A stretch of DNA of 53,070 nt, from contig CAYWTB010000026.1 of the NCBI GenBank assembly GCA_964461135.1, positions 1-53,070 on the forward strand. Reading direction: 5' to 3'. The notes under the pieces are model-generated. The model had not been told where the DNA came from. It saw only the letters and a list, made by a program, of their open reading frames with translations, and ran no database searches. Origin of the DNA: RQOF01 sp964461135 (GTDB lineage Bacteria; Calditrichota; Calditrichia; RBG-13-44-9). This document shows positions 24,648 to 34,807 of the stretch, piece after piece. Position numbers and translations under genes: made by a program. Position 1 is the stretch's first letter, and each line of letters starts with the position of its first letter.

Positions 24648-25910
24648 TTATTCCCCGGAAATATCAGGTGCCTTATATTCCCGGCAAACATCCAAAGGCT
24701 TGGTGTAAGCAGAATCCCAGCTTTTCGAAAAAATTTCATGCACCGTTTGATTCACATTCCTGTTTTCAATAATCAATCCAGCATTGCGGGAAGCATAAAA
24801 ATAATTCCATCCCCAATTACTGGTACCTATCCATACCTGCCCGGAGTCCACTACCATATATTTACAGTGCTCCACGCGGGCATAGGGAATGAACCCCCCG
24901 CTCCATTCCGGAATTTTACTTATATGTATTTCAATATTGGGAATTACCCGCAGGCTTTTTAAATATTGAATATCGGGATAACGGGTATTCCAGTCGGATA
25001 CGATCAGGCGGATCTGCACTCCGCGCACCGCGGCTTTCCGTAAGGCATTATCCAGGTTCAGATAGAGATTGTGGCGGGATACCGGTTTGTAGGACAGTAG
25101 CTGAATTTCCACCCGTTCCCGGGCATTGTCTATCTGGCGAATTATTTCGCTCTCATCCTCTTCCAGCTGGGGATAGGTGGTTTTTTGCGGACTGAAGGTG
25201 GGATAAAGAGAGATAGTGTCCCGGCGGCCATCTGCAATGAATAAAGGATGGTTGCGGTTTATGACACTGTCCTGATTTAAAAGTGGCAGCATGTGCATGG
25301 AACGGGTTGATCCCAGTTGCCAGTCAACCTCAAAGATTCTCTTAAATAACGCTGCAATTTTTGGATTCCGAATGATTACTCCCAGTTCATGGATATGCTT
25401 CAGGGCGCGCCAGTCCATGTTTTGGCTCCCAAGGAAGAGTATCTGATTATCCACGATGAAGTATTTGGCATGCATCACACCGCCCAGCTTATCATAATAA
25501 TCAATACTTCGGGTGGAAATGTTCGTCTGCTGGTTAAGCTGCTGCAGGGTTTCCGGATAGGTTCCGGCCATCCGGGCATCCGTCAGGAGGCGGATAACAA
25601 CGCCCCGCTCTGCTGCTTCACGCAATGCTCCGATAACCGGCTCCAGAGCTTCCCCCGTTTCGTTCGATAGATAAAATGTTTCCACCTCGATGGATTTTTG
25701 AGCGGAATGTATCATCTCCAGCCAGGCTTCGCTGGTCCTGATGGTGTGGGATGATCCCAGGGAAGTCTCTACCGGAACGCTCTCTACCAGTTGAAATTGG
25801 GATTGAGATTGCGGAAAAACCGGTTGTAAAGAAAAGCAAAATAGAATAAAAATAATAATTACAGGTCTGTAAATTGAGCTTAGTAAGGATTTTTTCATAT
25901 AATTTTGCAT
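24648..25910 (-). CDS. Secreted phospholipase D-like protein, two HKD motifs
   Basis: A 420-residue protein with a signal segment (about 10-32, YRPVIIIFILFCFSL) and two PLD domains. The first active-site motif is MHAKYFIVDNQILFLGSQN; the second is EHCKYMVVDSGQVWIGTSN. Both keep the His-X-Lys-X4-Asp pattern. The layout resembles the PLD3/PLD4/vaccinia K4-like group, whose members are lipid phosphodiesterases or nucleases, so the substrate is open. The frame is open to 25982, but the ATG at 25908-25910 has GGGAAAG upstream and keeps the signal peptide near the N-terminus. It sits 49 bases upstream of the patatin gene, so both surface hydrolases may be co-expressed. Confidence 0.85.
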   Translation of the reverse strand: MQNYMKKSLLSSIYRPVIIIFILFCFSLQPVFPQSQSQFQLVESVPVETSLGSSHTIRTSEAWLEMIHSAQKSIEVETFYLSNETGEALEPVIGALREAAERGVVIRLLTDARMAGTYPETLQQLNQQTNISTRSIDYYDKLGGVMHAKYFIVDNQILFLGSQNMDWRALKHIHELGVIIRNPKIAALFKRIFEVDWQLGSTRSMHMLPLLNQDSVINRNHPLFIADGRRDTISLYPTFSPQKTTYPQLEEDESEIIRQIDNARERVEIQLLSYKPVSRHNLYLNLDNALRKAAVRGVQIRLIVSDWNTRYPDIQYLKSLRVIPNIEIHISKIPEWSGGFIPYARVEHCKYMVVDSGQVWIGTSNWGWNYFYASRNAGLIIENRNVNQTVHEIFSKSWDSAYTKPLDVCREYKAPDISGE

Positions 25911-26018
25911 AACTTTCCCGATTTTAACTTCATATTGCGGGTATTTATGGTTAAATTTAATGACACATAAGTAGGTAAACAAAATTACTTTATATATAAT
26001 AATGTCAGAGAGGTAATA

Positions 26019-29000
26019 GTGAAATTGAAAAAATTTAAAATTTTAAATATTTCTTTAACGGTTCTTGAAAAGGATATAACCGGTGAACCGGATTTTTGTG
26101 TTCCTGTCATGGAGTTTCATATCTCACGAGCTGCCAGGTTGTCTTATCATTTTGAAGAATCGCTGTTTCAATCATCCGGGAATGTCATCTTTGCCAATTT
26201 TCATGCCGCCCGCGTTTTTGCCCAGCGAATGAATGAGAAGAGAGATGTTATCAGTTTTCCGGAAAAAGCAATTCGCGCCGGGCAAGTGAACGCCATGGGA
26301 TTGATCGATGAAATTCTGCATTATGTGATTTATCTGTACCGGAAGGAAAAGAACAAGGATGTTATGAAAGAGGCGATGGCCTGGCTGACCGACAAACTGG
26401 GTGAACAGAAAATCAAAAATGCGCTGGAAATGTTCACGGAGGAATTTCCCCCTCTCAGTGTATATACCGGTAAAAAGAAAACATCGGAGTATCTAAAAGA
26501 AACCACGGAAGGTACGCCCAACTCCCGGCTTGTACTGGAAGAGATGATCATGTTATGGCTGGCCAACATGAATCCTGCATTCTCCCCCTTCAATGAACTG
26601 TTTGATGATGATAAACTGGAAAAAATCACAGCCTATAACGAGATCCAGGCTTCGCTGTATGACTTCTTCCAGTCCCAGCCATTTTTCGGACCTGACAATG
26701 AAAATCTGATCGATATGCTGAGAAATCCAGCAGTTACAGAGCCTTATTCACTTACCGGCCAACTGGACTACATCCGCCGGAAATGGGGGTTCATGCTGGG
26801 ATCTTTCTTCTACCGGCTGTTAAGGAGCCTTGATCTGATTCAGGAAGAAGAGAAACAGCGTATGTTTGCCCCGGGAATCGCCCAGGTGTATGAATTCGGT
26901 CCGCTTGAAGCAGAACCGGAACGTTTCAGCCCGGATAAGGACTGGATGCCAAGGGTGGTTCTTATCGCCAAGAGTACCTATGTATGGTTAGACCAGTTGT
27001 CAAAAAAATATCAGCGTTCCATCACGCGGCTGGATCAGGTTCCGGATGAGGAACTGGATCAACTGAGTCGCTGGGGATTTAAGGGATTATGGCTGATCGG
27101 TTTGTGGCAGAGAAGTAATGCCTCCCAGAAAATCAAGCAGTTGTGCGGAAATCCGGAAGCAGTTGCTTCGGCATATTCCCTGTTTAACTATGAAATTGCA
27201 GATGACCTGGGAGGTGAGGAAGCCTTCAATAATTTAAAAGATCGGGTCTGGAAACGCGGTCTTCGAATGGCCGGTGATATGGTTCCTAATCACATGGGGA
27301 TTGATGCCCGATGGGTAATCGAGCATCCCGACTGGTTTGTGCAGCTCAATTACAGCCCCTTTCCCGCATATACCTATAACGGAGTGAATCTGTCCTGGGA
27401 TGAGCGGGTGGGAATTTATCTGGAGGATCATTATTATTCCCGCAATGATGCTTCGGTTGTTTTTAAGAGAGTGGATCATCACACCGGTGATACCCGCTAC
27501 ATTTATCACGGGAATGACGGTACCAGCATGCCATGGAATGATACCGCTCAGTTGAATTATCTTAAACCGGAAGTGAGGGAAGCGGTTATTCAGACTATCC
27601 TGGAAGTAGCACGCAAATTTCCCATTATTCGTTTTGACGCCGCAATGACCCTTACTAAAAAACATTACCAGCGTTTATGGTTTCCGGAACCAGGTGCTGG
27701 AGGAGATATTCCGACCCGTTCTGAACACGGGCTGACCAAGCCTCAGTTTGATGCTACCATGCCGGAAGAATTCTGGCGGGAAGTGGTGGACCGGGTGGCT
27801 AGAGAGGTTCCGGATACCCTGCTGCTGGCAGAAGCCTTCTGGCTGATGGAAGGCTATTTTGTGCGCAGCCTGGGAATGCACCGTGTATATAACAGTGCGT
27901 TTATGAACATGCTTAAAAACGAACATAATGCTGAATACCGTTCTTCCCTCAAAAATATCCTGGAATTTAATCCGGAAATCCTGAAGCGCTTTGTAAATTT
28001 CATGAATAATCCCGATGAGGCCACTGCCGTGGCACAGTTTGGAAAAGGAGACAAATATTTCGGTGTCTGTACCATGCTGATTACTATGCCCGGCTTACCC
28101 ATGATGGGTCATGGCCAGATTGAGGGCTTTACCGAAAAATATGGCATGGAATACCGGAAAGCCTACTGGGATGAACAGGTGGACGAGGACCTGGTTCGGC
28201 GCCATGAGAGGGAAGTTTTTCCACTGATGCACCGACGTTACATTTTTGCCGATGTACTGAATTTTTATCTGTATGATTTTTATGACGAGTCCGGCCATGT
28301 CAATGAAAATGTCTTCGCTTATTCCAACAGTTACTATAATGAATACGGACTGGTATTGTATAATAATAAATATGAAAGCGTCAGCGGCTGGATTAAAACC
28401 TCGGCCGCTTTTTCCGTCAGAGGTGGGAACGGTAATGAAAGAACGCTTGAACAAACGCAACTGGCCACCGCCCTTCGCCTACGCAATGACCATGGTTTTT
28501 TTGTGATATTCAGGGAACATATATTGGGACTGGAATATATCCGTAGTAGTAAGGCCATGCATGTCAACGGCCTGTTTGCTTCCCTAAGCGGTTTTCAAAC
28601 CCAGGTGTTTCTGGATTTCCGGGAAGTGGAAGATAATATTTGGCACCATTATGCCAATCTGGAAGCTTACCTTAACGGACGTGGCGTGCCCAGCATCGAT
28701 GAAGCTCTGAAAGAAACTTTTCTTAAACCCATCCATCAGTCTATTAAAAAGATAGTTAATGCCGATTCATTCCGGCAGATCTCTGCAGCCAGATTCACAA
28801 AAACTAATCAAGAGACGCCGGTTGATTTACTGGAGACCGTATCCGGGAAATACAGTATGTTGTTGAATGAGATTAAAAACTTTACCGGCGGTAGCGGGGA
28901 ACTGGAAACGGAGGTTCTTCTGTTAGCGCAAAAACTGGAGACTGTGCTGTCCATTAATGTTCTCAGCCAGAAATTCCAGTGTGCCACTCCGCGGAAAGTA

Positions 29001-29573
29001 CAAAGTGTGCTTAAATCCATCACGATGCATTTTGCCAGGAATGAACGGAACCTGTTCATTCTACTTGGCTGGTTATTTGTATACCGACTGGGAGCGGTGG
29101 TAAATTCTGATACTGTGGCGGAAGAGAGCCGAGCCGGTATGGATGAATGGCTTCTGACCAAAATACTGCAGGATGCATTGTACCATCTGGGTCTGAGCGC
29201 AGAAGAGGTTCAACGCGCAGTGATACTGATTAAAGTGTTGACCAGTCATTCCAGCTGGTGGGATGTGGCAAAAGATAAAAAGCCCGACCCCTATACCCTC
29301 ATACAGAAATTGCTGAGAAATGCAGAGGTACAGGATTACCTGCAGATCAACCGCTTTCGTGAGGTTCTCTGGTATAATAAGGAGTCCTTTGACAGTCTAA
29401 TGAAATGGTTGGCTGCTGTCGCCATAATTGATACCCTTCAGTCATGGAAAACAGACAAAGACCAGGCCTGCAAGGATATTGCAATTCATTTTTCACTTAT
29501 TGAGAAGATCCGAAAGGCTGAAAAGAGTGCAGCATATCAGCTTGAGAATCTTCTGGAAGCATTGAAAAAATAG
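26019..29573 (+). CDS. Very large GH13 alpha-amylase-family protein
   Basis: A 1184-residue protein without a signal peptide, so cytoplasmic. The four GH13 regions are present: I, DMVPNH (Asp420-His425); II, IRFDAAM with nucleophile Asp540; III, LLAEAFW with acid/base Glu605; IV, MNNPDEAT with Asp666. The TIM barrel spans roughly 320-800. About 320 residues precede it and about 350 mostly helical residues follow; neither flank matches a carbohydrate-binding module I know. Members act on alpha-glucans or transfer glucosyl units; the reaction here is not predictable. It starts at GTG with GAGAGGT upstream, and a strong terminator follows. It stands alone, with no glycogen or maltose genes near. 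Confidence 0.82.
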   Translation: MKLKKFKILNISLTVLEKDITGEPDFCVPVMEFHISRAARLSYHFEESLFQSSGNVIFANFHAARVFAQRMNEKRDVISFPEKAIRAGQVNAMGLIDEILHYVIYLYRKEKNKDVMKEAMAWLTDKLGEQKIKNALEMFTEEFPPLSVYTGKKKTSEYLKETTEGTPNSRLVLEEMIMLWLANMNPAFSPFNELFDDDKLEKITAYNEIQASLYDFFQSQPFFGPDNENLIDMLRNPAVTEPYSLTGQLDYIRRKWGFMLGSFFYRLLRSLDLIQEEEKQRMFAPGIAQVYEFGPLEAEPERFSPDKDWMPRVVLIAKSTYVWLDQLSKKYQRSITRLDQVPDEELDQLSRWGFKGLWLIGLWQRSNASQKIKQLCGNPEAVASAYSLFNYEIADDLGGEEAFNNLKDRVWKRGLRMAGDMVPNHMGIDARWVIEHPDWFVQLNYSPFPAYTYNGVNLSWDERVGIYLEDHYYSRNDASVVFKRVDHHTGDTRYIYHGNDGTSMPWNDTAQLNYLKPEVREAVIQTILEVARKFPIIRFDAAMTLTKKHYQRLWFPEPGAGGDIPTRSEHGLTKPQFDATMPEEFWREVVDRVAREVPDTLLLAEAFWLMEGYFVRSLGMHRVYNSAFMNMLKNEHNAEYRSSLKNILEFNPEILKRFVNFMNNPDEATAVAQFGKGDKYFGVCTMLITMPGLPMMGHGQIEGFTEKYGMEYRKAYWDEQVDEDLVRRHEREVFPLMHRRYIFADVLNFYLYDFYDESGHVNENVFAYSNSYYNEYGLVLYNNKYESVSGWIKTSAAFSVRGGNGNERTLEQTQLATALRLRNDHGFFVIFREHILGLEYIRSSKAMHVNGLFASLSGFQTQVFLDFREVEDNIWHHYANLEAYLNGRGVPSIDEALKETFLKPIHQSIKKIVNADSFRQISAARFTKTNQETPVDLLETVSGKYSMLLNEIKNFTGGSGELETEVLLLAQKLETVLSINVLSQKFQCATPRKVQSVLKSITMHFARNERNLFILLGWLFVYRLGAVVNSDTVAEESRAGMDEWLLTKILQDALYHLGLSAEEVQRAVILIKVLTSHSSWWDVAKDKKPDPYTLIQKLLRNAEVQDYLQINRFREVLWYNKESFDSLMKWLAAVAIIDTLQSWKTDKDQACKDIAIHFSLIEKIRKAEKSAAYQLENLLEALKK

Positions 29574-29602
29574 AAATTTTGTGATAATCGATGGATAAAA
29601 TG

Positions 29603-29640
29603 AAGAGATCCCGTCAAAGAAAGTGACGGGATCTCTTTCA
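29603..29640. terminator. Bidirectional rho-independent terminator
   Basis: A perfect 13-pair stem, AGAGATCCCGTCA (29604-29616) and TGACGGGATCTCT (29624-29636), with a seven-base loop. T-rich sequence follows on the plus strand (TTTCATTTTC), and AT-rich sequence lies on the other side. It sits between the convergent GH13 gene and the type IX cargo gene and can serve both. Confidence 0.85.
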
Positions 29641-29660
29641 TTTTCAGAGAGTACTCGGTC

Positions 29661-32600
29661 CTATTTCATGAGGATCATTTTGCGTGCTTTTACAAAATCA
29701 CCTGCCTTAATCTGATAGATATAGATACCGCTGGCCACGCGATTTCCGTAATTATTCAGACCGTTCCAGACCACGCTTTTAAATCCAGCTTCCTGACGAG
29801 CATTCACAAGCGTCCGAACTTCCTGTCCGAGCAGATTGTAAATTTTCAGTACCACATTAGTATTCTCTTTCAGTCCATATTTTATGGTAGTCGTTGGATT
29901 AAATGGATTTGGGTAGTTCTGATAAAGTGAAAATTCAGTCGGAATCTGTGATCCAACACCTGTTATACCAACCGTGGTCGTATCACCAATAACAGCTCTC
30001 ATATGAAAATCTGCCCCATCTGGAGCCCAGGCTGTGCCATTAAAGGCGAAACTTCTACCAAACAACCCTGGTGATGTTTCGGTAATTCTTACGCCATTAA
30101 CCGATCCGGCAGGTACCGTGAATCCGATGAAGAGGTCACCTGTTAAACCGGACAATTGAGCGGCATATGGTCTTAAATCGACCCGAGTCATTGGGGAGGT
30201 GTTCATTAATGTAGCTTCCGGATATACCATGAATGGCGTTATTAAATCGCTCCCTGGAGATCCATTGTTATCAACCCAGACATGAACAAGCATAGAATCG
30301 TTTTGATTGTTAACATCAGTATAATTGCGGATCAGAAGGGTTGTTAAATCGGCCTGTTTCCCAGTTGGTATACTCATCCTGACAGAAGAACCCTGGTTGG
30401 CATTAAAGATAATGTAAAAACTGACCACACCATTATCATAAATCAACTGATTGCCGGCACTATATTGATAAACACCCATTGTATCAATATTACTGGCACT
30501 ATCAATTGCCGTTATCCAGTAGTCCACATTTACTCCGGCAGATTGCATCGGAATAGTGAAGTAATACATGCTGCCAAAAGTACTATCGGGTGTCAGGGAG
30601 TTGATTGATCCACCATCCAGAGTATATAGCACAAGTGCAGATTCAATACCGGATATATCAGTGATTTCAGCATCAACCACAAAATTTCCCAGAGTCCCTT
30701 CATAAAATACAGGACCAGTATGGACAATCAACGGCGGAGAATTATCAACATCTGAGGAGGTAATCATAAAATCATCTATATACATACCGTCCACTTCATA
30801 ACTACCATCACTCGAGAAGTGGAAACGTACTTTTACATCCGGATTACCAACTAATCCTCCAAGACTGAAGGAGTATTGTTCCCAGGTATTAAACCCTTCA
30901 CCATCGAATGTGGCCAATCTAACCCAAGTGTTATCATCTGAAGTTGCATCTACATACATGTAATCAAAACCCTGTTCAATATTATAGCGCGCCCAGAAGG
31001 AAACAGTTGCATCCAGCGCCGTAGAAAGATCAACACCATTGGCCATGATTGCGTTAATCTCCAAATTGGACCCATAATTCCCGGCTGGACTCTCTGTCAA
31101 AGAATGCGTCGGCGAATGAGACTGCAGATCCGTCAATCCCCAGGTGCCTTCCAACACCCAGTTACCCACTCCAGATTCAAAATCATCAAAGAAAAGCGGA
31201 GGTTGTGTTATAGTTTGACTATTATCTGCATCATCAAAGGAGAACAGATACAGACCGCTGTCCGGCGCGATAAAGGAATAGTTCACACCGGCACCACCTA
31301 CACCACCGCTGCCATAAGCAGCATTCCATTGATGCATAACCGTATATTTGTATTCCTGGTAACCGGTATCCAAAGCTACTGTGGTGCTCCACACTGTGCC
31401 GTTTCGGATCATATCATTCGCAGAATTATTCCAGCCATTGAAATCTCCGGCCAGGCTGATAACCCAGTCATTTATACCGCCGTCTCCGTCTACAATCAGA
31501 GTATCGGGTGTAACAGTGCCTGAACTGAGTATGACTAACCCGACACCATTTTCAAGAAAAGAATTTGCATCGTTTTCAGATCCGGTCCACCATTGATAGG
31601 TGTTAGTATTATCGATGGCTAATATCACTGAGCCGGTGAAAATATGGTCGCCTGCCACAGCATCCGGGGCGACCCCTTTATCATTCAATTCCACCATGGG
31701 GCCGGTCCAGTTTGAGTTATAGACACCGGAGGAATCCCAGGAGCCGTTTACCCAGAAAGACCGGTACTGGCTGTCTCCGCCAATCTGGGCGGCCAGGATT
31801 ACTTCGGCATTCTGTGCACTCAACTCACCGGTGCCGCTCAGGGGAATACCACGCTCGCCGTTTACCGGATCATTGCTATAAATGATCAGGGTATCCGCAT
31901 AGGTTATGCCCTGTGTTGGTGCAAACGTTACGGTGACGACAGCACTGCCCCCGGGGTTGATGGTATCGGGTAAGGTAGAGGTGAAAACCAGACTGGAAGC
32001 GGCGATAGTATCAACCACTAGATCCGCACTTCCATTATTGAAAATGGTATAATCTCGGCTGGAATCACTTCCCACCGTGACGGTCCCGAACGACAGTGTA
32101 GAGGTGCTGCCCCCGATGATCGCTTCCGGTGGATCATTATCAATGCCGGGGGTCGGATAGGTAGCATGGAAATCTGCGGCATTATCATTGGTATTCATAC
32201 CATCCGGATAGCGGCTCAGACTGATACCTGAGAAAACGTCTACGGCCGGATTTCCCCTGCCTGTAAATACTGCACTTGAAAAATCGCCATAACCCATGGC
32301 ATCAACCGTATCGGCTCCGTTCATTAAAGACACATTATCCGGGCCATTCTGCCAATCCGCAGCTGATGCGATTAAATTTACGTTGGGTACAGTGTTATCC
32401 TGCCCGATCACAAAGAAACCACTTTCCGGAATGGACATTGCATTGATATTTATAGTGGCGTAAACAGCCCCGCCGTTTCCATTAATTCCGATCAGGGAAT
32501 ATCCATCCAGGTTCATACCAGGCATACCGAAAAGCTCGGTAAACATGCCCGTATCAGTTCCCGGGCCGTCATAGTAAACTTCATTGATAAACACCGGATA

Positions 32601-34052
32601 ATCAGGCCTGGGCATGAGTACATTATCTACAAATTGATAGTACTTGTCTACGGAGACATTGCGAATGGCCAGGTAGATGGTTTGACCGGCGAATGCACTG
32701 AGATCATAGGTATAGACAATAGGAGTGGTGGAGTTTGAAGTCACCGTGTCCAGACCAACCGTGAAACTGGCAGTAGCCATATCGGTGGTGGAAACCAGAA
32801 CCTGCCAGGTTTCAGGATAGGATGAGAGGCCCACCCAGGATTCAAAGGAAATATAATCACCGCTTTCTACCGGAATCGGTGGAGTTACCAGATAATCATC
32901 ATTTCCGTCTGCAGCCCAGCGTATTCCGGCACATAGAGTGGTATCTCCCGGTGCAAACACATATTGAAACCAGCCCCACTGATAATCATCATCATTGGCA
33001 TTTATGCGGGTGAAATTATACGGGTAGAATGGCCAGTCATTAAATTCCTCCAGTACATAATCTGCCGGATATCCTTCACCACTTACCTGAATGGTATCGG
33101 CAGGATTGTCCGGATCATCTCCCTGGATGATTATCAGGCCGCTGATGGGGCCAACGGTACTTGGAGTAAAAGATCCTTCAACAAAGAGCGTGTCACCCGG
33201 ATCCAGCGTTCCTGAAGTGGGACTCATTGCAAAATCGGAATTGGTGAGGGAGATGGAAGAAATGGTCAGGGTGGCTCCGCCTGCATTTGTTACAATTCCA
33301 AAACTGTCTGAAACGGTTGTTCCTACCGGTGTGGGAGGAGCTGTAAGTTCGGAATAGAGAGTCACCATCACCGGTACTGCCGGTGTCTCGGAAATGGTTA
33401 CTGCATCCATGTATGGATTTGACAGTCCCCACACACTGGTTCCAACAAATTTGAACCAGAACGTTGCGGAACCGGCATAAGATGTTAGTGAAACAGTCAT
33501 TTCTTCCCAGGGATCAACGGTGCCCGGGGTTGTGTATATCAAAGTCCAATTGGAACTGTCATTACTGGCAAAAACTTCAACAACATCCGAGCCTCCTCCG
33601 TCCCAATACCAGAATTGCAACCTGGGATATGCGGCGCTGCTCAGATCGATCATTTTGGAGATCATCTCACCGCTTACACCGGCTGAATAATCATAATCGT
33701 TAAAATAAGCACCATATGTTCCCTGAGGGATATTTCCGGCTCCCGGACCATGGATACTACCGTCGCTCTGCTCCCAAACACCATCCCCTGAAGCGGGATT
33801 CAGCGTCATATTAACCGGGGGCCAGGTTTCAAAATCCTCATAAAAGGCAGAGTCTTCCGTGGAAAGGGCTGTGGTAATTCTGCCTTTGAAAAGTCCAAAA
33901 TCCTTGGTTAATCCCTGATATGAAAGATTTTCGGATGTTTTTTTACCGTCAACAGTTCCTTTTTCCAGAACGGTTTGTGGTTTTTCTGCTGCCGGCAATA
34001 CAAAAGATAAAGAGAAAATTAGAATAACACTCAACAATAACACTTTTTTCAT
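29661..34052 (-). CDS. Giant secreted protein with type IX (Por) sorting domain
   Basis: A protein of about 1463 residues. It has a signal peptide (KKVLLLSVILIFSLSFVLPA) and ends in the C-terminal signal of type IX cargo: FSLYQNYPNPFNPTTTIKY, then KIYNLLGQEVRTL and ASGIYIYQIKAGDF. Between them lie repeated beta domains: MAM/jelly-roll-like adhesion domains (EDFETWPPVNMTLNP; DDFESGVGNWVLEG), two choice-of-anchor-D Ig-like repeats (LSFGTVTVGSDSSRDYTIFN), a lamin-tail-like domain (VFINEVYYDG) and a segment like a glycogen-binding CBM (LAGDFNGWNNSANDM). No catalytic motif is evident, so a surface adhesin or glue is likely. GGAGG at 34060-34064 favours the second of two adjacent ATGs (34050-34052). 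Confidence 0.88.
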   Translation of the reverse strand: MKKVLLLSVILIFSLSFVLPAAEKPQTVLEKGTVDGKKTSENLSYQGLTKDFGLFKGRITTALSTEDSAFYEDFETWPPVNMTLNPASGDGVWEQSDGSIHGPGAGNIPQGTYGAYFNDYDYSAGVSGEMISKMIDLSSAAYPRLQFWYWDGGGSDVVEVFASNDSSNWTLIYTTPGTVDPWEEMTVSLTSYAGSATFWFKFVGTSVWGLSNPYMDAVTISETPAVPVMVTLYSELTAPPTPVGTTVSDSFGIVTNAGGATLTISSISLTNSDFAMSPTSGTLDPGDTLFVEGSFTPSTVGPISGLIIIQGDDPDNPADTIQVSGEGYPADYVLEEFNDWPFYPYNFTRINANDDDYQWGWFQYVFAPGDTTLCAGIRWAADGNDDYLVTPPIPVESGDYISFESWVGLSSYPETWQVLVSTTDMATASFTVGLDTVTSNSTTPIVYTYDLSAFAGQTIYLAIRNVSVDKYYQFVDNVLMPRPDYPVFINEVYYDGPGTDTGMFTELFGMPGMNLDGYSLIGINGNGGAVYATININAMSIPESGFFVIGQDNTVPNVNLIASAADWQNGPDNVSLMNGADTVDAMGYGDFSSAVFTGRGNPAVDVFSGISLSRYPDGMNTNDNAADFHATYPTPGIDNDPPEAIIGGSTSTLSFGTVTVGSDSSRDYTIFNNGSADLVVDTIAASSLVFTSTLPDTINPGGSAVVTVTFAPTQGITYADTLIIYSNDPVNGERGIPLSGTGELSAQNAEVILAAQIGGDSQYRSFWVNGSWDSSGVYNSNWTGPMVELNDKGVAPDAVAGDHIFTGSVILAIDNTNTYQWWTGSENDANSFLENGVGLVILSSGTVTPDTLIVDGDGGINDWVISLAGDFNGWNNSANDMIRNGTVWSTTVALDTGYQEYKYTVMHQWNAAYGSGGVGGAGVNYSFIAPDSGLYLFSFDDADNSQTITQPPLFFDDFESGVGNWVLEGTWGLTDLQSHSPTHSLTESPAGNYGSNLEINAIMANGVDLSTALDATVSFWARYNIEQGFDYMYVDATSDDNTWVRLATFDGEGFNTWEQYSFSLGGLVGNPDVKVRFHFSSDGSYEVDGMYIDDFMITSSDVDNSPPLIVHTGPVFYEGTLGNFVVDAEITDISGIESALVLYTLDGGSINSLTPDSTFGSMYYFTIPMQSAGVNVDYWITAIDSASNIDTMGVYQYSAGNQLIYDNGVVSFYIIFNANQGSSVRMSIPTGKQADLTTLLIRNYTDVNNQNDSMLVHVWVDNNGSPGSDLITPFMVYPEATLMNTSPMTRVDLRPYAAQLSGLTGDLFIGFTVPAGSVNGVRITETSPGLFGRSFAFNGTAWAPDGADFHMRAVIGDTTTVGITGVGSQIPTEFSLYQNYPNPFNPTTTIKYGLKENTNVVLKIYNLLGQEVRTLVNARQEAGFKSVVWNGLNNYGNRVASGIYIYQIKAGDFVKARKMILMK

Positions 34053-34807
34053 CATAACGCCTCCTTCTTGGTAAAAAAATCCTTGATTATTAATATGATA
34101 AAATATTATGAACCAGAAACAGGAAGACAATCACCCCCTTCAGGGATTCGAAAGTAAAATATCTTTAAGGAGAAGCTGAAGTAAGTTAGGATACTTCTGA
34201 ATGGTAATTCCCTTGATATGTACTTAATTCTCCTTGATATAATTTATTTATAGTATTGCGAAAATCAAAATATTTTTAATTATTTACACCGCGGAAAATC
34301 CTGGCCAGGTGGTGGATCGTTGCCGCACCCATAACTTCAGGTATCGTGAAGGCCGTTTTTAATGTTCAGTGGTGGTGTATTCGGCCCGTCATGGTTCTGT
34401 GTGCTGTTCCAGTAGATCATGACTGAATGTGTTTCGGCTTTTTTCATAATCCCGGATATGGCCCTTTAGGGCAAACGTAATTGTTTTCTCAATATTTCGT
34501 GCCTGATCCCCGGCAGGAGTTTTGCCTCCATTGAGTGGTTTGTGAAGATCTGTTTACTTTGTTAAATCCTGAGTAAACGTTATGTTTAACTCATATTTAA
34601 CAGAAAGTGAAATACTATGCCCTTTGAAGGCCATTAAATACCGTTTAAAAAGAACAGGTATGTGATAAATGCAGGTATTTGTTGCTCTCTGCGCTTAAAG
34701 GATATTTAAATATACATCATTGCATTTCTAAATAATATATCTTTTTTTTATAAAATCAAGTTATTTTTCGTACTTTCCGGTGTGATTGTGAATTTATCAG
34801 ATAGGTT
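34053..34807. other. Long intergenic region with possible decayed frame
   Basis: About 750 bases between divergent genes. The outer parts are very AT-rich. A less AT-rich island at about 34300-34545 includes a minus-strand open stretch listed separately as a doubtful gene remnant. No RNA gene, repeat or clear promoter pair was recognised. Confidence 0.4.
34389..34553 (-). pseudogene. Doubtful gene remnant
   Basis: A 55-codon minus-strand stretch, open between TAA (34554-34556) and TGA (34389-34391), without ATG, GTG or TTG near its 5' end. It reads like the tail of a soluble helical protein: NIEKTITFALKGHIRDYEKS then FSHDLLEQ. Its composition is protein-like and contrasts with the AT-rich flanks. 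I do not recognise the family. It could be chance; I keep it only because it explains the base-composition island. Confidence 0.22.
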
